Positions 20,153-28,638 of a DNA stretch of 64,000 bases are shown here, one piece after another. A program made the position numbers and the translations under genes. The stretch is taken from the NCBI GenBank assembly GCA_002706765.1, contig PAJV01000008.1:42241-106240 (forward strand), written 5' to 3'. Each line of letters starts with the position of its first letter. Within the stretch, counting starts at the first letter, position 1. Below the pieces are notes generated by a model that was not told where the DNA came from, did not search any database, and saw only the letters and a list, made by a program, of their open reading frames with translations. The stretch is from Gimesia sp. GTDB lineage: Bacteria; Planctomycetota; Planctomycetia; Planctomycetales; Planctomycetaceae.

Positions 20153-20515
20153 GGAAGGTGATATTTCATCTTTCTCCAGATCCAGGCCGACCTGTATTTC
20201 ATCGCCTTCAATGCGCACCGGGTAGACCGGCACCTGCAGTTTGGATTTGGGATTGTCCAGCCAGGTGCCCTCTTTGATACAGAATCGCCAGGCATGCCAC
20301 GGACAGGTCACAGCTCCCTGTTCATCCACATAACCGGTGGAGAGGGGCGCGCCCTGGTGGGGGCAGAAGTCATTGATGGCCGTGTATTGACCTTCTTTGA
20401 GAAAGACGGCAATCATCAGCCCTTCGACATGAAAAGCCCGGCCTTCTCCTTCAGGAATGGTACCGGTTTTCGCGATGGTATGGTAAGTGGTCACTAAATC
20501 TACTTTCTGCGGCAT
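20144..20515 (-). CDS. Rieske [2Fe-2S] ferredoxin-like protein
   Basis: A 123-residue small Rieske protein. Both cluster motifs are present: Cys51-Pro-His53 in CPHQGAPL and Cys71-x-x-His74 in CPWHAWRF, giving the two Cys and two His ligands. It resembles NirD and dioxygenase ferredoxin components, which pass electrons to a partner enzyme; none is adjacent, so the partner is unknown. A longer frame from a TTG at 20587 exists, but ATG 20515 starts where the family normally starts. It lies 116 bp downstream of the DUF4350 gene on the same strand. Confidence 0.88.
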   Translation of the reverse strand: MPQKVDLVTTYHTIAKTGTIPEGEGRAFHVEGLMIAVFLKEGQYTAINDFCPHQGAPLSTGYVDEQGAVTCPWHAWRFCIKEGTWLDNPKSKLQVPVYPVRIEGDEIQVGLDLEKDEISPSSE

Positions 20516-20631
20516 CTGGTTCGAAATGAACTGACAGGTGTCCTGAGACTGCCAGAAGAGGGGAATTATAGTCAGTCTCTCGCTCAAGATAAACCGGAAC
20601 GGATCAGAACCCGGAACCAGGCATCTCCAGT

Positions 20632-21903
20632 TTATCCCTGCTGTTTCCCGTGCCGGGCCGCCTGTCGAATTTCGGCCAGTCTGCGAATCAGGTCACCCAT
20701 CTGATGCCGTTTGATCTTTTTGGATTTTGCAAGTGCGGAAGCCTGCTTCAGGAAGTCGGTGATTTGTTCGGGATCGGTATTCATCCGCCGCGCAATCGGG
20801 TCAATCACACGATGTTCTTTTCCGCGAAACTGTCTCAGGTGGAGTTCGGTAAATAACTGTTTGAGATAGGAATACAGCAGGGCGCGGCCATTTCCATTTT
20901 TGAAATGCAGATTCCCGACATTGTCTGTATGGGAAACGATATTATGTCGTGGCAGGATATGGGAAGAGAGAATGGGACCGAATCGCGTGCTATGCCACCA
21001 GCCGAAAATCAATAAAGTGATCAGCAGTTGAATTGTCAACGGGCGGAAAGTGGGGTCGATCAGTAACGCGACAACCTTAGAGGTTCCGGAAGCATTCAGG
21101 GATTCGTCGACAACGAAAAAATCAGGCGCTCCAGCTGATTCAATCAGCCGAAAGGCGGGAACACTGCCTCCATCAATCATTGACTGGTTTGAGAATATTT
21201 TAGAGGAAGCTGCGACAACGATTTCTCCTTCACCAAATTTCTGTCGGATTGCCTGTTGTGTTTCACCAACGGAAATGAGTTTCTGACCTGATTCAGAGAT
21301 TATCCGGGCATTTGTCTGCCAGATAATTGAGGGGGCATCCGGGAATACAGTCGTCGCCTGTCCCTCCAGCAGGCTGTGTTTATCCTTCAGAATTTCCAGC
21401 AGGTCAGAAGAATCGATTTTCTTCTCATCATCTTTGTCTGCTTCTGTTCCCTGTTTTTCAGTTTTTACGACAGGCAGATTTACCCGTTCTGTTTCATCCA
21501 GATACTGCACCTGAATATTCAGCGCCTCGATTTCGAATTCTGGATGTGACTGATTCGCTGTCATAACCAGATGACCGCCCTCTTCTACCCAGGACAGGAT
21601 GGCAGACCATTCCTGGGGACTGGGATAGCGGGCGGGACCCAGCAGGCAGAGGGTTTCATCATAATCTAAAGACTGCAGAAACACGGAGATTGGAACTCGG
21701 TTTCGTTCCGTATTGTAGGACTCCATTTCGAGTAACAGAAAAAACGCTTTCTTTCCACTGGCTGACGCACTGTATGTATCGTCGAGCGCGCCGGTGCCCA
21801 GTTCTGGAAACCAGAGATGCAGGGGAATGAGCAGACAGAGAAAAAACAGCCAGACCCAGCCGGCGTTTCTTCGCTCACGCTTGTTTCTGGAAGGCTGATT
21901 CAT
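20632..21903 (-). CDS. DUF4350 domain membrane protein
   Basis: A 423-residue protein with an N-terminal membrane helix (residues 14-32), a GATase-like DUF4350 domain (about 40-270, starting DDTYSASASGKKAFFLLLE), a second helix near 290-305 and a cytoplasmic Lys/Arg-rich tail that looks helical. DUF4350 proteins usually sit in loci with a MoxR AAA ATPase, a DUF58 protein and a DUF4129 protein, and are thought to help assemble or mature membrane complexes; the role is not proven. Its start overlaps the DUF4129 gene by 29 bp, so it is translationally coupled as the last gene of a five-gene operon. Confidence 0.82.
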   Translation of the reverse strand: MNQPSRNKRERRNAGWVWLFFLCLLIPLHLWFPELGTGALDDTYSASASGKKAFFLLLEMESYNTERNRVPISVFLQSLDYDETLCLLGPARYPSPQEWSAILSWVEEGGHLVMTANQSHPEFEIEALNIQVQYLDETERVNLPVVKTEKQGTEADKDDEKKIDSSDLLEILKDKHSLLEGQATTVFPDAPSIIWQTNARIISESGQKLISVGETQQAIRQKFGEGEIVVAASSKIFSNQSMIDGGSVPAFRLIESAGAPDFFVVDESLNASGTSKVVALLIDPTFRPLTIQLLITLLIFGWWHSTRFGPILSSHILPRHNIVSHTDNVGNLHFKNGNGRALLYSYLKQLFTELHLRQFRGKEHRVIDPIARRMNTDPEQITDFLKQASALAKSKKIKRHQMGDLIRRLAEIRQAARHGKQQG

Positions 21904-22669
21904 AATGTTTCAATGTACTTTCAAAGTGTTCGCGGGTGGCCTGACGTCGGCCAAAACCCAATGGTTCATAAGTTCGAATCATCTGCCGCAGCGAATCGCC
22001 GGGCAAGCAATGAGGCCGTGCAGCACGGATATAATCTCGATAGGTTAAACCTTTACGAAAACGGATCCAGCCTGACCGCTCAATATAGCTCATGGAGCCA
22101 TACAGCAGCTGGATGATGGCGTTATGGTAATCGCCTTCCTGTGCCAGCGCTTGCGCACGTTGCAGGTAGAGAGAAGATTCGCGCTCTGCTGGAGAGACGA
22201 TTTCGTCCAGAGTGAGACTACCTTGCAGATCCGGATTGACGGCGGGTTTTGTCGATTTCCCTTTCCGTTCCAGGCTTCTCAGGGAACGAACCAGCAGGTA
22301 GAGAATCAGACCACATGTGACAATGACACTGACGTAAGCCAGAAACTGCAGTACATTTCCAATCAATGCACCAAAAACGGGATCAGAGGGCTCTTGTAGC
22401 TCAGTTTCAGGCTCTTGTTTAAACAGTTCATCCAGCTCAAAAGGTGCATCTTTCGTGATATCCCGTTCTCTTGTCAGATGGCGAAATTCAGTTCGGCTGA
22501 GTATCTCTTTCATATCCTCTTTCAGCATGACCTGGTCTGGTGAGGACATATCAATCGAATCTACTTCAGGCGGCTGAGAGAAAACGGGAGGCACATACCC
22601 CGTCAGGCAGAGAAATACCAGTACCAGCTTCCGGAAGCTGTTTCGAATCGAGCCAGATGGACCGTTCAT
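21875..22669 (-). CDS. DUF4129 domain membrane protein
   Basis: A 264-residue protein with a signal peptide or anchor (residues 10-32), a charged periplasmic segment, one membrane helix at about 105-127 (VLQFLAYVSVIVTCGLILYLLV), and a cytoplasmic C-terminal DUF4129 domain (about 165-260) with the typical ALAQEGDYHNAIIQLLYGSMSYIERSGWIRFRKGLTYRDY block. It overlaps the upstream membrane-protein gene by the 4-bp ATGA and the downstream DUF4350 gene by 29 bp. The family accompanies MoxR/DUF58 systems; none of those two is present here. Confidence 0.85.
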   Translation of the reverse strand: MNGPSGSIRNSFRKLVLVFLCLTGYVPPVFSQPPEVDSIDMSSPDQVMLKEDMKEILSRTEFRHLTRERDITKDAPFELDELFKQEPETELQEPSDPVFGALIGNVLQFLAYVSVIVTCGLILYLLVRSLRSLERKGKSTKPAVNPDLQGSLTLDEIVSPAERESSLYLQRAQALAQEGDYHNAIIQLLYGSMSYIERSGWIRFRKGLTYRDYIRAARPHCLPGDSLRQMIRTYEPLGFGRRQATREHFESTLKHYESAFQKQA

Positions 22670-23586
22670 AGCACTGCCTCTCTCCTGGTCAGTCTCTGCG
22701 AAACTTCGTTCATTCGTAATTCCATATCCCAGCAGTCGTAGCGAACGCGTAGATCAATATAGGTGAAAAACCAGGCGAGACGACCGATGGGGTAAATCAG
22801 CAGAATGAAGCCGATAAAGACCGTTAAAACCCGGGGATCGGTACTTATCAACAGCAGAGCATTGGAAATGGGGTCCCCGATATTGTCCGGATCAAACGCA
22901 TATGGCATCTGCCCGATCAGGATATTAATTTCCAGCAGGGTGTAACAGAGGTAGTCGAATGTAATAAACAGGATGCATGTCAGCAGATAACAGAAGAAAA
23001 AAGTCCATAAGCCGCGCCAGAACAGGGTGCTGAAATGCGTCGAGATCAGATCCTTGGTCCGGTGGTCATGGGAGTTCTCTTCCTGTGCCGCAATTCCGAT
23101 ATACTTCAAAGCAGCCTGTTCCACTCGAAACCCGTTTCGTAATACCAGCCAGATCCCGGGGAAAAACAGGTAAAGGATTCCCAGCATACTCGTCCCAAAG
23201 GTGTCGGTATAGAACAGTAGTGCCGGGCCGATAAACAACAGCGCCCGGTCAAGCAGACAGCGCAGCATAAGTGGAATCATGCGGGGCTGGAACTGTCGAT
23301 TCAGACTTGCCATCCCTTGTGTATTTCCGAATGTGAATAAGGCAGAATTCCAGGTGAGCAGAACACCCAGGGGGCTGGATGCAAAATAAGCAACGGTGAC
23401 AGCAGTTTTCATTTCGATCAGAAAATAATAACTGAGCAGATATACCAGCAGACAGGCAGGTAAAGCGACCACCGCCCACAGCTTGAGAACGGGAATCAGA
23501 AAACGTCCATAGAAGCGGATTGCCAGGTCCAGGCAGTTAAAGGAATTCCTGGGGACCAGCGCCACATTCATCCGGTGAAATCTCAT
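22666..23586 (-). CDS. Polytopic membrane protein of unknown function
   Basis: A 306-residue protein with about six membrane helices and no domain I can name. Helix pairs lie at about residues 25-70, 115-150 and 195-280; short charged loops join them. The start at 23586 is chosen because its ATGA overlaps the SpoIIM-like gene stop, the same junction style as the rest of the operon; the frame stays open to 23694 inside the upstream gene, which is not needed. Position between SpoIIM-like and DUF4129 genes suggests a subunit of the same membrane complex. Confidence 0.72.
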   Translation of the reverse strand: MRFHRMNVALVPRNSFNCLDLAIRFYGRFLIPVLKLWAVVALPACLLVYLLSYYFLIEMKTAVTVAYFASSPLGVLLTWNSALFTFGNTQGMASLNRQFQPRMIPLMLRCLLDRALLFIGPALLFYTDTFGTSMLGILYLFFPGIWLVLRNGFRVEQAALKYIGIAAQEENSHDHRTKDLISTHFSTLFWRGLWTFFFCYLLTCILFITFDYLCYTLLEINILIGQMPYAFDPDNIGDPISNALLLISTDPRVLTVFIGFILLIYPIGRLAWFFTYIDLRVRYDCWDMELRMNEVSQRLTRREAVL

Positions 23587-24671
23587 TGAGGCGGATCTCC
23601 CTTCCGGGGTGAAATACTCAAGCTGTGTTGGCGTGGCAAACGATTGTCTGCCTGTAATCCGGCGAAAGCCAGATAGCAGAATACAATCAGCCACAAGCCA
23701 CTGCCGACAAGATATTTCACTTCGTTCGGAAAGTCCGCAGGGGACCAGAACGCTTCAATCATGGCTGCAATAACCAGCATGGCAGCCGCTCCGCCAGCAA
23801 TTTGAACAGCTTCCAGGCCTCGTACCTGGAGTGACTGAAAACGGGTACGCTGTCCAGGATGGATGATAGCATTCCCCAGCATCAGTCCTGCGCCTCCGGC
23901 AACAGCAATTGCCGTCAATTCGAAGGACCCATGGGAAATGACAAAGCTTAAAAATCGTTCGCCATTTCCCTGGCTGATAATATATCCCGAGACGGCTCCC
24001 AGAAAGATTCCATTAAATAACAGCGTATAAACCGTACCGATGCCTAACAGCACACCCAGGGCGAAGCATTTGAGTGCGATCCCCACATTATTGTTGATAT
24101 AAAAACCTGCCATGGCTGCACGCTGATCACCAAAAGAACCGGTTTCGGGTTCTTCTGATTCCTCTGCCTCTTCATGGTTCTCAGTCTGGTTTTCAGTGTC
24201 AGAGTTGAGACCACCTTCTTCGCCATACATCTGGTCAAATCGAGTCAGATATTCTTCCGGAATGATGCGCGATGCCAGTTCGGGATTATTCTGGATCACG
24301 CACCAGCTCACGCTCATTGGCACGAAAAACAGCAGGCAGGCAGTCAGAAAATACCCGATATTTGCCCGAAACAGTCTCGGAAACTCAAAAGCCAGATAGC
24401 GATACACCCCGGCGATATTAGCAGGGGGAGCGCTGTAAAACAGGTTATGACCGCGGGCTGCCAGATCGTTCAGATAGGAAATCAACTCGTGCCCCCAGCC
24501 ACGGGAGCGGATGGTGGCCAGATCGTGTGATATTTCACGCAGCAACTGGGAAAAAGTGGAGATCTTGTCTGCAGGAAGTTTGGAGAGGGATTTACTGGAA
24601 GCCTCTCTCAGAAATTTCTCGAACTTGATCCAGTGAGGTCGACGCTGTTGAATGAATTTGTGCTTATTCAT
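23583..24671 (-). CDS. Stage II sporulation protein M (SpoIIM) family membrane protein
   Basis: A 362-residue member of the SpoIIM/DUF95 family. A soluble helical N-terminus (1-105) precedes membrane helices at about 108-130, 200-235, 245-275 and 300-345; the SHGSFELTAIAVAGGAGLMLG block is the family signature. An acidic loop (about 165-185, many Glu) interrupts the first and second helices. No sporulation is implied: in many non-sporulating bacteria this family sits with RDD and MoxR/DUF58 genes. It overlaps the RDD gene by 8 bp and the next membrane protein by 4 bp. Confidence 0.87.
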   Translation of the reverse strand: MNKHKFIQQRRPHWIKFEKFLREASSKSLSKLPADKISTFSQLLREISHDLATIRSRGWGHELISYLNDLAARGHNLFYSAPPANIAGVYRYLAFEFPRLFRANIGYFLTACLLFFVPMSVSWCVIQNNPELASRIIPEEYLTRFDQMYGEEGGLNSDTENQTENHEEAEESEEPETGSFGDQRAAMAGFYINNNVGIALKCFALGVLLGIGTVYTLLFNGIFLGAVSGYIISQGNGERFLSFVISHGSFELTAIAVAGGAGLMLGNAIIHPGQRTRFQSLQVRGLEAVQIAGGAAAMLVIAAMIEAFWSPADFPNEVKYLVGSGLWLIVFCYLAFAGLQADNRLPRQHSLSISPRKGDPPQ

Positions 24672-25560
24672 AAAACTCCCCCTCTGAAGCAGACCGTTTT
24701 TGGTATTCGTCCACTAGTTCCTGTTCTTCGACTGTCTGACCGAAGCTGAATGTTTTATATACGGAAGCCAGAAACGCCATCGGGTACTGAGAGACTTTTT
24801 TCTCATCTCCTGAATATTGCAGTCGTTTTGCCAGTCGCTGAGCCAACTGAGATGCCAGTGCATGTCCCCGTTCGTAAGTGAGTACATGTCGACGGCCGAT
24901 AAATTCATCAATCAATGAGAGAACTTCATCGCGGGGAAGAAAGCTGCCAATCTCATTTTTATCGAGCGGCTTGATCTTATTTAAAATAATCGGCTTTCGA
25001 GGCAGAGTAAGAGAACGTTCCTGGATCACGACTGTACCCGCTACCAGATCCCCCAGTCTCTGAAAACGGCGTGTCAATAACATGGAGGTCACGCCAACAC
25101 CGTACAGAATGATTGAGTCAGCGCTACGAGCCAGATTTCTCAACAGCGAAGGCCAGAAGGTAATCGGGTATCCCCCCTCTCGAATGACGCGCAGACCACA
25201 GGCATGTTTACCAATGGATTTGCCTTTGAAGAACGTTTCGGAGATGGTGTAGTAGCCCCAGGTGTTGAGAAACATGATCACAAGGAACAGCCCCATCATC
25301 GCACCGGGCATCATCACACCCGACAGGGGGGCAATGAAAAAAATTAAAATTCCGACGAGCATGATCGACCGAATCATGAAATCAATCAGGTAGGCGACGT
25401 AACGTTGTGATGGACCGGCGAGCTGATATGACAGTACCACGTTTTCCGGGGTCTCCACCTGCATTTCCAATCCGAGAAGCGATCTTTCACCCTGCTGGAA
25501 GGACTCCGGGTATTCGGCTGAGACGGGATTGGTTTCGTTTAAGGTGATCGTCGATTCCAT
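24664..25560 (-). CDS. RDD family membrane protein
   Basis: A 298-residue protein, first gene of the overlapping five-gene operon. The RDD domain occupies about residues 35-175: SQRYVAYLIDFMIRS (Arg and Asp of the RDD name), two long helices, GKSIGKHACGLRVI, and a closing RFQRLGDLVAGT. A soluble helical C-terminus (about 190-298) is longer than in minimal RDD proteins and contains GRRHVLTYERGHALASQLAQRLAKRL. The ATG at 25560 opens the transcript after a 337-bp divergent gap. RDD proteins are proposed to be transport or assembly components; the role here is unknown. Confidence 0.87.
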   Translation of the reverse strand: MESTITLNETNPVSAEYPESFQQGERSLLGLEMQVETPENVVLSYQLAGPSQRYVAYLIDFMIRSIMLVGILIFFIAPLSGVMMPGAMMGLFLVIMFLNTWGYYTISETFFKGKSIGKHACGLRVIREGGYPITFWPSLLRNLARSADSIILYGVGVTSMLLTRRFQRLGDLVAGTVVIQERSLTLPRKPIILNKIKPLDKNEIGSFLPRDEVLSLIDEFIGRRHVLTYERGHALASQLAQRLAKRLQYSGDEKKVSQYPMAFLASVYKTFSFGQTVEEQELVDEYQKRSASEGEFYE

Positions 25561-25897
25561 ATCAGGCTGCTGCTGGATCTTGCTGGTAAACGGTGAAACA
25601 GGAACCCTTTGAAGACTCTGGCGGGCTCATTGATTATAAGTCATAGTCAGCCGCGTTATCTATACAAAGATGAATTTTTATCAAAACCGGTAATCACGGT
25701 TTTCTTACAGTCAACCTGATGGATATAATCAAGCTGTAACAGACGGGCAAACACGTGGCGTATCATCCGCTTGAATCATCTCGGTTGCCGTGGGAAAGCT
25801 GGAATTCGGTTCGCTTATTCCACCGAGAAGCAGTTCGCGATTGATGGTACGCATTTCATATTTGATAAGTCGATTGTGACTGAGAGAGGAAACATTA
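25561..25897. other. Divergent intergenic region with inverted repeat and a -10-like site
   Basis: No gene seen. AAAACCG and CGGTTTT (25683-25703) form a perfect 7-bp inverted repeat with a 7-nt loop. A plus-strand TATAAT lies at 25724-25729 without a clear -35 box; it could serve the gene at 25898. The RDD operon promoter must also be here. Confidence 0.35.
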
Positions 25898-27028
25898 ATG
25901 CCCACTTATAACCACATCCTGAGGACCACCGGTTTCTGGATGCTGCTGTTCATGGTTTGTGCAGGAACCAGCCAGGCAGCGGACTCACCGTTGTCGGCAG
26001 CGAAACAGCAGCAACTGAAAAAAATCCAGAAGCAGGGGGTCAACTTCCTCAAAAACAGCCAGCTGGAAGACGGGCTCTGGACTACAGAGACCGTTCCCGG
26101 GATCAGTGCGCTGGTGACCACGGCTCTGCTGGAGAGTGGTGTACCCGCCAGTGATCCTGTTGTTGCGAAAGCACTCAAACGATTGGAAGGTTATGTCCAG
26201 AAAGATGGCGGCGTGTATTATGAAAAAAGTAATCATCGCAACTACGAAACCTGCATCTCCATCATGGCATTTCATGCTGCCAACAAAGAAGGCCGCTATG
26301 ACAGTACGATCAAGAACGCCGAAAAATTCTTAAGAGGTTTACAGTGGGATGAAGGTGAAGGGATCGAGACTTCAGATACCGCTTATGGCGGTGCCGGTTA
26401 CGGCGGACATTCACGCCCTGATTTATCGAATACGCAATTTCTGATCGAAGCCTTACATCAAGCGGGAGCCAAAGCAGATGATCCAGCGATTCAGAAAGCG
26501 CTGATCTTTGTATCCCGAACGCAAAACTTGGAGTCCGAATACAATACGACTCCGTTTGCCTCTAAAATTGATGATGGCGGCTTCTATTACACTCCCGCTG
26601 CTGGTGGAACATCACAGGCCGGGAAAACACCCGATGGGGGACTGCGATCCTATGGCAGTATGACCTATGCCGGCCTGAAAAGTATGATATATGCCGGCGT
26701 CGATGAAGATGACAAACGGGTAAAAGCAGCAAATGAATGGATTCGTCGTCATTACACGCTGAAAGAAAACCCCGGTATGGAATCGATGGGACTGTACTAT
26801 TACTTTCATACATTTGCCAAAGCTCTGGATGCGATGAAAGTAGATCAGTTTATAGATGCTGAAGGTACGCAACATAATTGGCGGGCTGAACTGATCGAAC
26901 GGCTGACCAGCCTGCAACAGGAGAATGGCAGCTGGACCAATAAGCAGAAACGCTGGTACGAATCAGATCCGAATCTGGCGACCGCATACGCGCTGCTGGC
27001 ATTGTCTTACTGTCAGCCTGCGAAATGA
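25898..27028 (+). CDS. Secreted prenyltransferase/squalene-oxidase repeat protein
   Basis: A 376-residue protein with a signal peptide (residues 1-27, TSQA/AD). The body is an alpha/alpha-barrel built from repeats with QW-like cores: [28 protein letters not shown] and [27 protein letters not shown]. It is about half the length of squalene-hopene cyclases and lacks their catalytic DxDD in a proper context, and it is exported, so it is unlikely to be a terpene cyclase. Such short proteins are common in Planctomycetes and have no known function. GAGGAA precedes the ATG. It ends 31 bp from the convergent creatininase-family gene. Confidence 0.85.
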   Translation: MPTYNHILRTTGFWMLLFMVCAGTSQAADSPLSAAKQQQLKKIQKQGVNFLKNSQLEDGLWTTETVPGISALVTTALLESGVPASDPVVAKALKRLEGYVQKDGGVYYEKSNHRNYETCISIMAFHAANKEGRYDSTIKNAEKFLRGLQWDEGEGIETSDTAYGGAGYGGHSRPDLSNTQFLIEALHQAGAKADDPAIQKALIFVSRTQNLESEYNTTPFASKIDDGGFYYTPAAGGTSQAGKTPDGGLRSYGSMTYAGLKSMIYAGVDEDDKRVKAANEWIRRHYTLKENPGMESMGLYYYFHTFAKALDAMKVDQFIDAEGTQHNWRAELIERLTSLQQENGSWTNKQKRWYESDPNLATAYALLALSYCQPAK

Positions 27029-27045
27029 AAAACTGTTTCGAGCGA

Positions 27046-27076
27046 CCCCGTTTCATGCATCAGGTATGAAACGGGG
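27046..27076. terminator. Strong hairpin between convergent genes
   Basis: CCCCGTTTCAT and ATGAAACGGGG form a perfect 11-bp stem with a 9-nt loop. It includes the last codons and stop of the creatininase-family gene. There is no T-run on either side, so it may be a processing or attenuation hairpin rather than a classical intrinsic terminator. Confidence 0.5.
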
Positions 27077-27785
27077 GAATCTCGGCAATGTTTGAACCAT
27101 CAATCATACCAACGACATATTTTGCCACCTGCTTCACGATCTCGTCGATCATCTTCTGGCCGGCTTCTGGTGTGGCTTCCAGGGGTTCTTTATCTTCCTG
27201 GTCCTGCATCGCATCATGGCGGACATTCTCCGGGAAGGCGGCCATTGCGAAAGCCGTCTCAAATTCCTGGGCGTGACCGGGCCAGCGTTTTGTTTTTAAA
27301 TTTGCCAGCGCGACTTCTTCAGGCAGCAGATTCCAATAGGATTCGAAATGCAGGTTGATTTCAAGTCGCTGCTGGAACTGCCCCCACATACCCAGGCAGG
27401 GGGCGATATTTCCGCCATGTCCATTTAAAACCAGGATATTTGTGAATCCTGCCTGATGCATACTGCGAATGGTATCAAATAAAACACTCAGCCAACTGCC
27501 CGGGAGTGCAGTCAGGGTACCCGGGTGTCGCATATGATGTTCGCTGATACCAATATTCATCGAAGGGGCGACAATCACTTCCGGCGAGAGCAGTCTGGCA
27601 GCTTCGGTTGCCACCAGCATCACACTCCGCCAGTCGTGTTCCATCGCCAGGTGCTCCAGATGTTGTTCTGTTGCTGCCACGGGAATAATGCAGGCTTTCA
27701 ATTCACCGGATTGCATTCGTTCGCGAAATTCCCGGCGGGTATGTTTATGGAGCAGAATCTCTTGAGCAGAAGCGGGATCAGTCAT
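27060..27785 (-). CDS. Creatininase family amidohydrolase
   Basis: A 241-residue cytoplasmic metalloenzyme. Metal-binding residues are visible: Glu40 and His42 in TEQHLEHL, Asp51 in EHDW, and the signature NGHGGN at 121-126. The family includes creatininase and FAPy deformylase (ArfB); nothing in the neighbourhood fixes the substrate. The frame extends 12 codons upstream to 27821, but the ATG at 27785 (TDPASAQ) is the more typical start. It is convergent with the prenyltransferase-repeat gene and shares the hairpin at its 3' end. Confidence 0.88.
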   Translation of the reverse strand: MTDPASAQEILLHKHTRREFRERMQSGELKACIIPVAATEQHLEHLAMEHDWRSVMLVATEAARLLSPEVIVAPSMNIGISEHHMRHPGTLTALPGSWLSVLFDTIRSMHQAGFTNILVLNGHGGNIAPCLGMWGQFQQRLEINLHFESYWNLLPEEVALANLKTKRWPGHAQEFETAFAMAAFPENVRHDAMQDQEDKEPLEATPEAGQKMIDEIVKQVAKYVVGMIDGSNIAEIPPFHT

Positions 27786-27879
27786 GGTTCGACCTGAGAA
27801 TAAAGTTGATGTAAGAGGCACGTTTCAGAAACAGTTGAATTCAGAAAGAATCGAAAGTCTGGATGGGAAGGTCACCGGT

Positions 27880-28332
27880 TCAGCATTTTTCCATTACCTG
27901 GTAACCGGGGAAGCCAAAGCCCAGTTGTCGATAGGTTGATTGAGCGCGTTCATTTTCTAATTCCACGTAGAGCCTGAGCCCTACCACATCCGGATTGGAT
28001 TCTGCCAGCGACTGTACGTGTTGCGACAGGCGTTGAAAGACTCCCTGGCGTCGATAGTCGGGAGAGACATAGACACTCTGGAACCACCAGAATTCACCAT
28101 TCCGCCAGTCGCTCCATTCCCGTGTGAACATGATCTGGCCGACGACTGTATTCTGATAACGGGCTACAAAATACTGGCACCCTCGTGCATCCCCCAGAGA
28201 TTCCAGAACCCCTGTGCGTACCAGTTCCGGATCCAGTTGTTTGGATTCTGTCTCCAAAGCCAGTTGAATATTAAAATCGGCAATGATGTCACAGTCTTCC
28301 AGGGTTGCCTGATCGATTTTGATGTCCAGCAT
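27880..28332 (-). CDS. GNAT family N-acetyltransferase
   Basis: A 150-residue GNAT protein. The acetyl-CoA-binding region is clear: FQSVYVSPDYRRQGVFQRL carries the Q/RxxGxG/A-type loop, and the C-terminal LRLYVELENERAQSTYRQLGF gives the conserved Tyr before the last strand. The substrate is unknown. It lies upstream-adjacent to a creatininase-family gene on the same strand with a 94-bp gap, so co-transcription is possible but not shown. Confidence 0.88.
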   Translation of the reverse strand: MLDIKIDQATLEDCDIIADFNIQLALETESKQLDPELVRTGVLESLGDARGCQYFVARYQNTVVGQIMFTREWSDWRNGEFWWFQSVYVSPDYRRQGVFQRLSQHVQSLAESNPDVVGLRLYVELENERAQSTYRQLGFGFPGYQVMEKC

Positions 28333-28638
28333 AAATAAGGTGCCCTTGCTTGGTATGGCTCGTGTCTACTGCTGCGGATAGCAGGGTCTGGCATTGTCAT
28401 TGGTATCAAACAGTTTGTGATCAATTAACTCTACTGCAGTCGGGGTCAGATTTTTATTGTTGAGGCTGGAATTTTCTGAATTGTTTGAGCATTTATCAAA
28501 TAAAGAAGTAATTTTAAATGTCAATATGGCGATATTAGGTATTACAGCATAAATGGTTTTGCAAGGATGCATGGCTAGACCACACAGGATGTGCCTGTTT
28601 TACGTCCATGTTTAATCATAACGCTGGGAGATAGAGCC
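28333..28638. other. AT-rich divergent intergenic region
   Basis: No gene is supported. It separates the minus-strand GNAT gene from the plus-strand coiled-coil gene. The stretch 28450-28560 is AT-rich and likely holds promoters, but I see no clear hexamer pair. An in-frame GTG at 28591 could extend the coiled-coil gene; the TTG at 28639 is favoured by its GGGAG. Confidence 0.3.

Noticed and set aside
25898-27028. Squalene-hopene cyclase assignment
   Set aside because: The protein is exported, about half the usual length and lacks the DxDD acid in a proper context, so only repeat-family membership is claimed.
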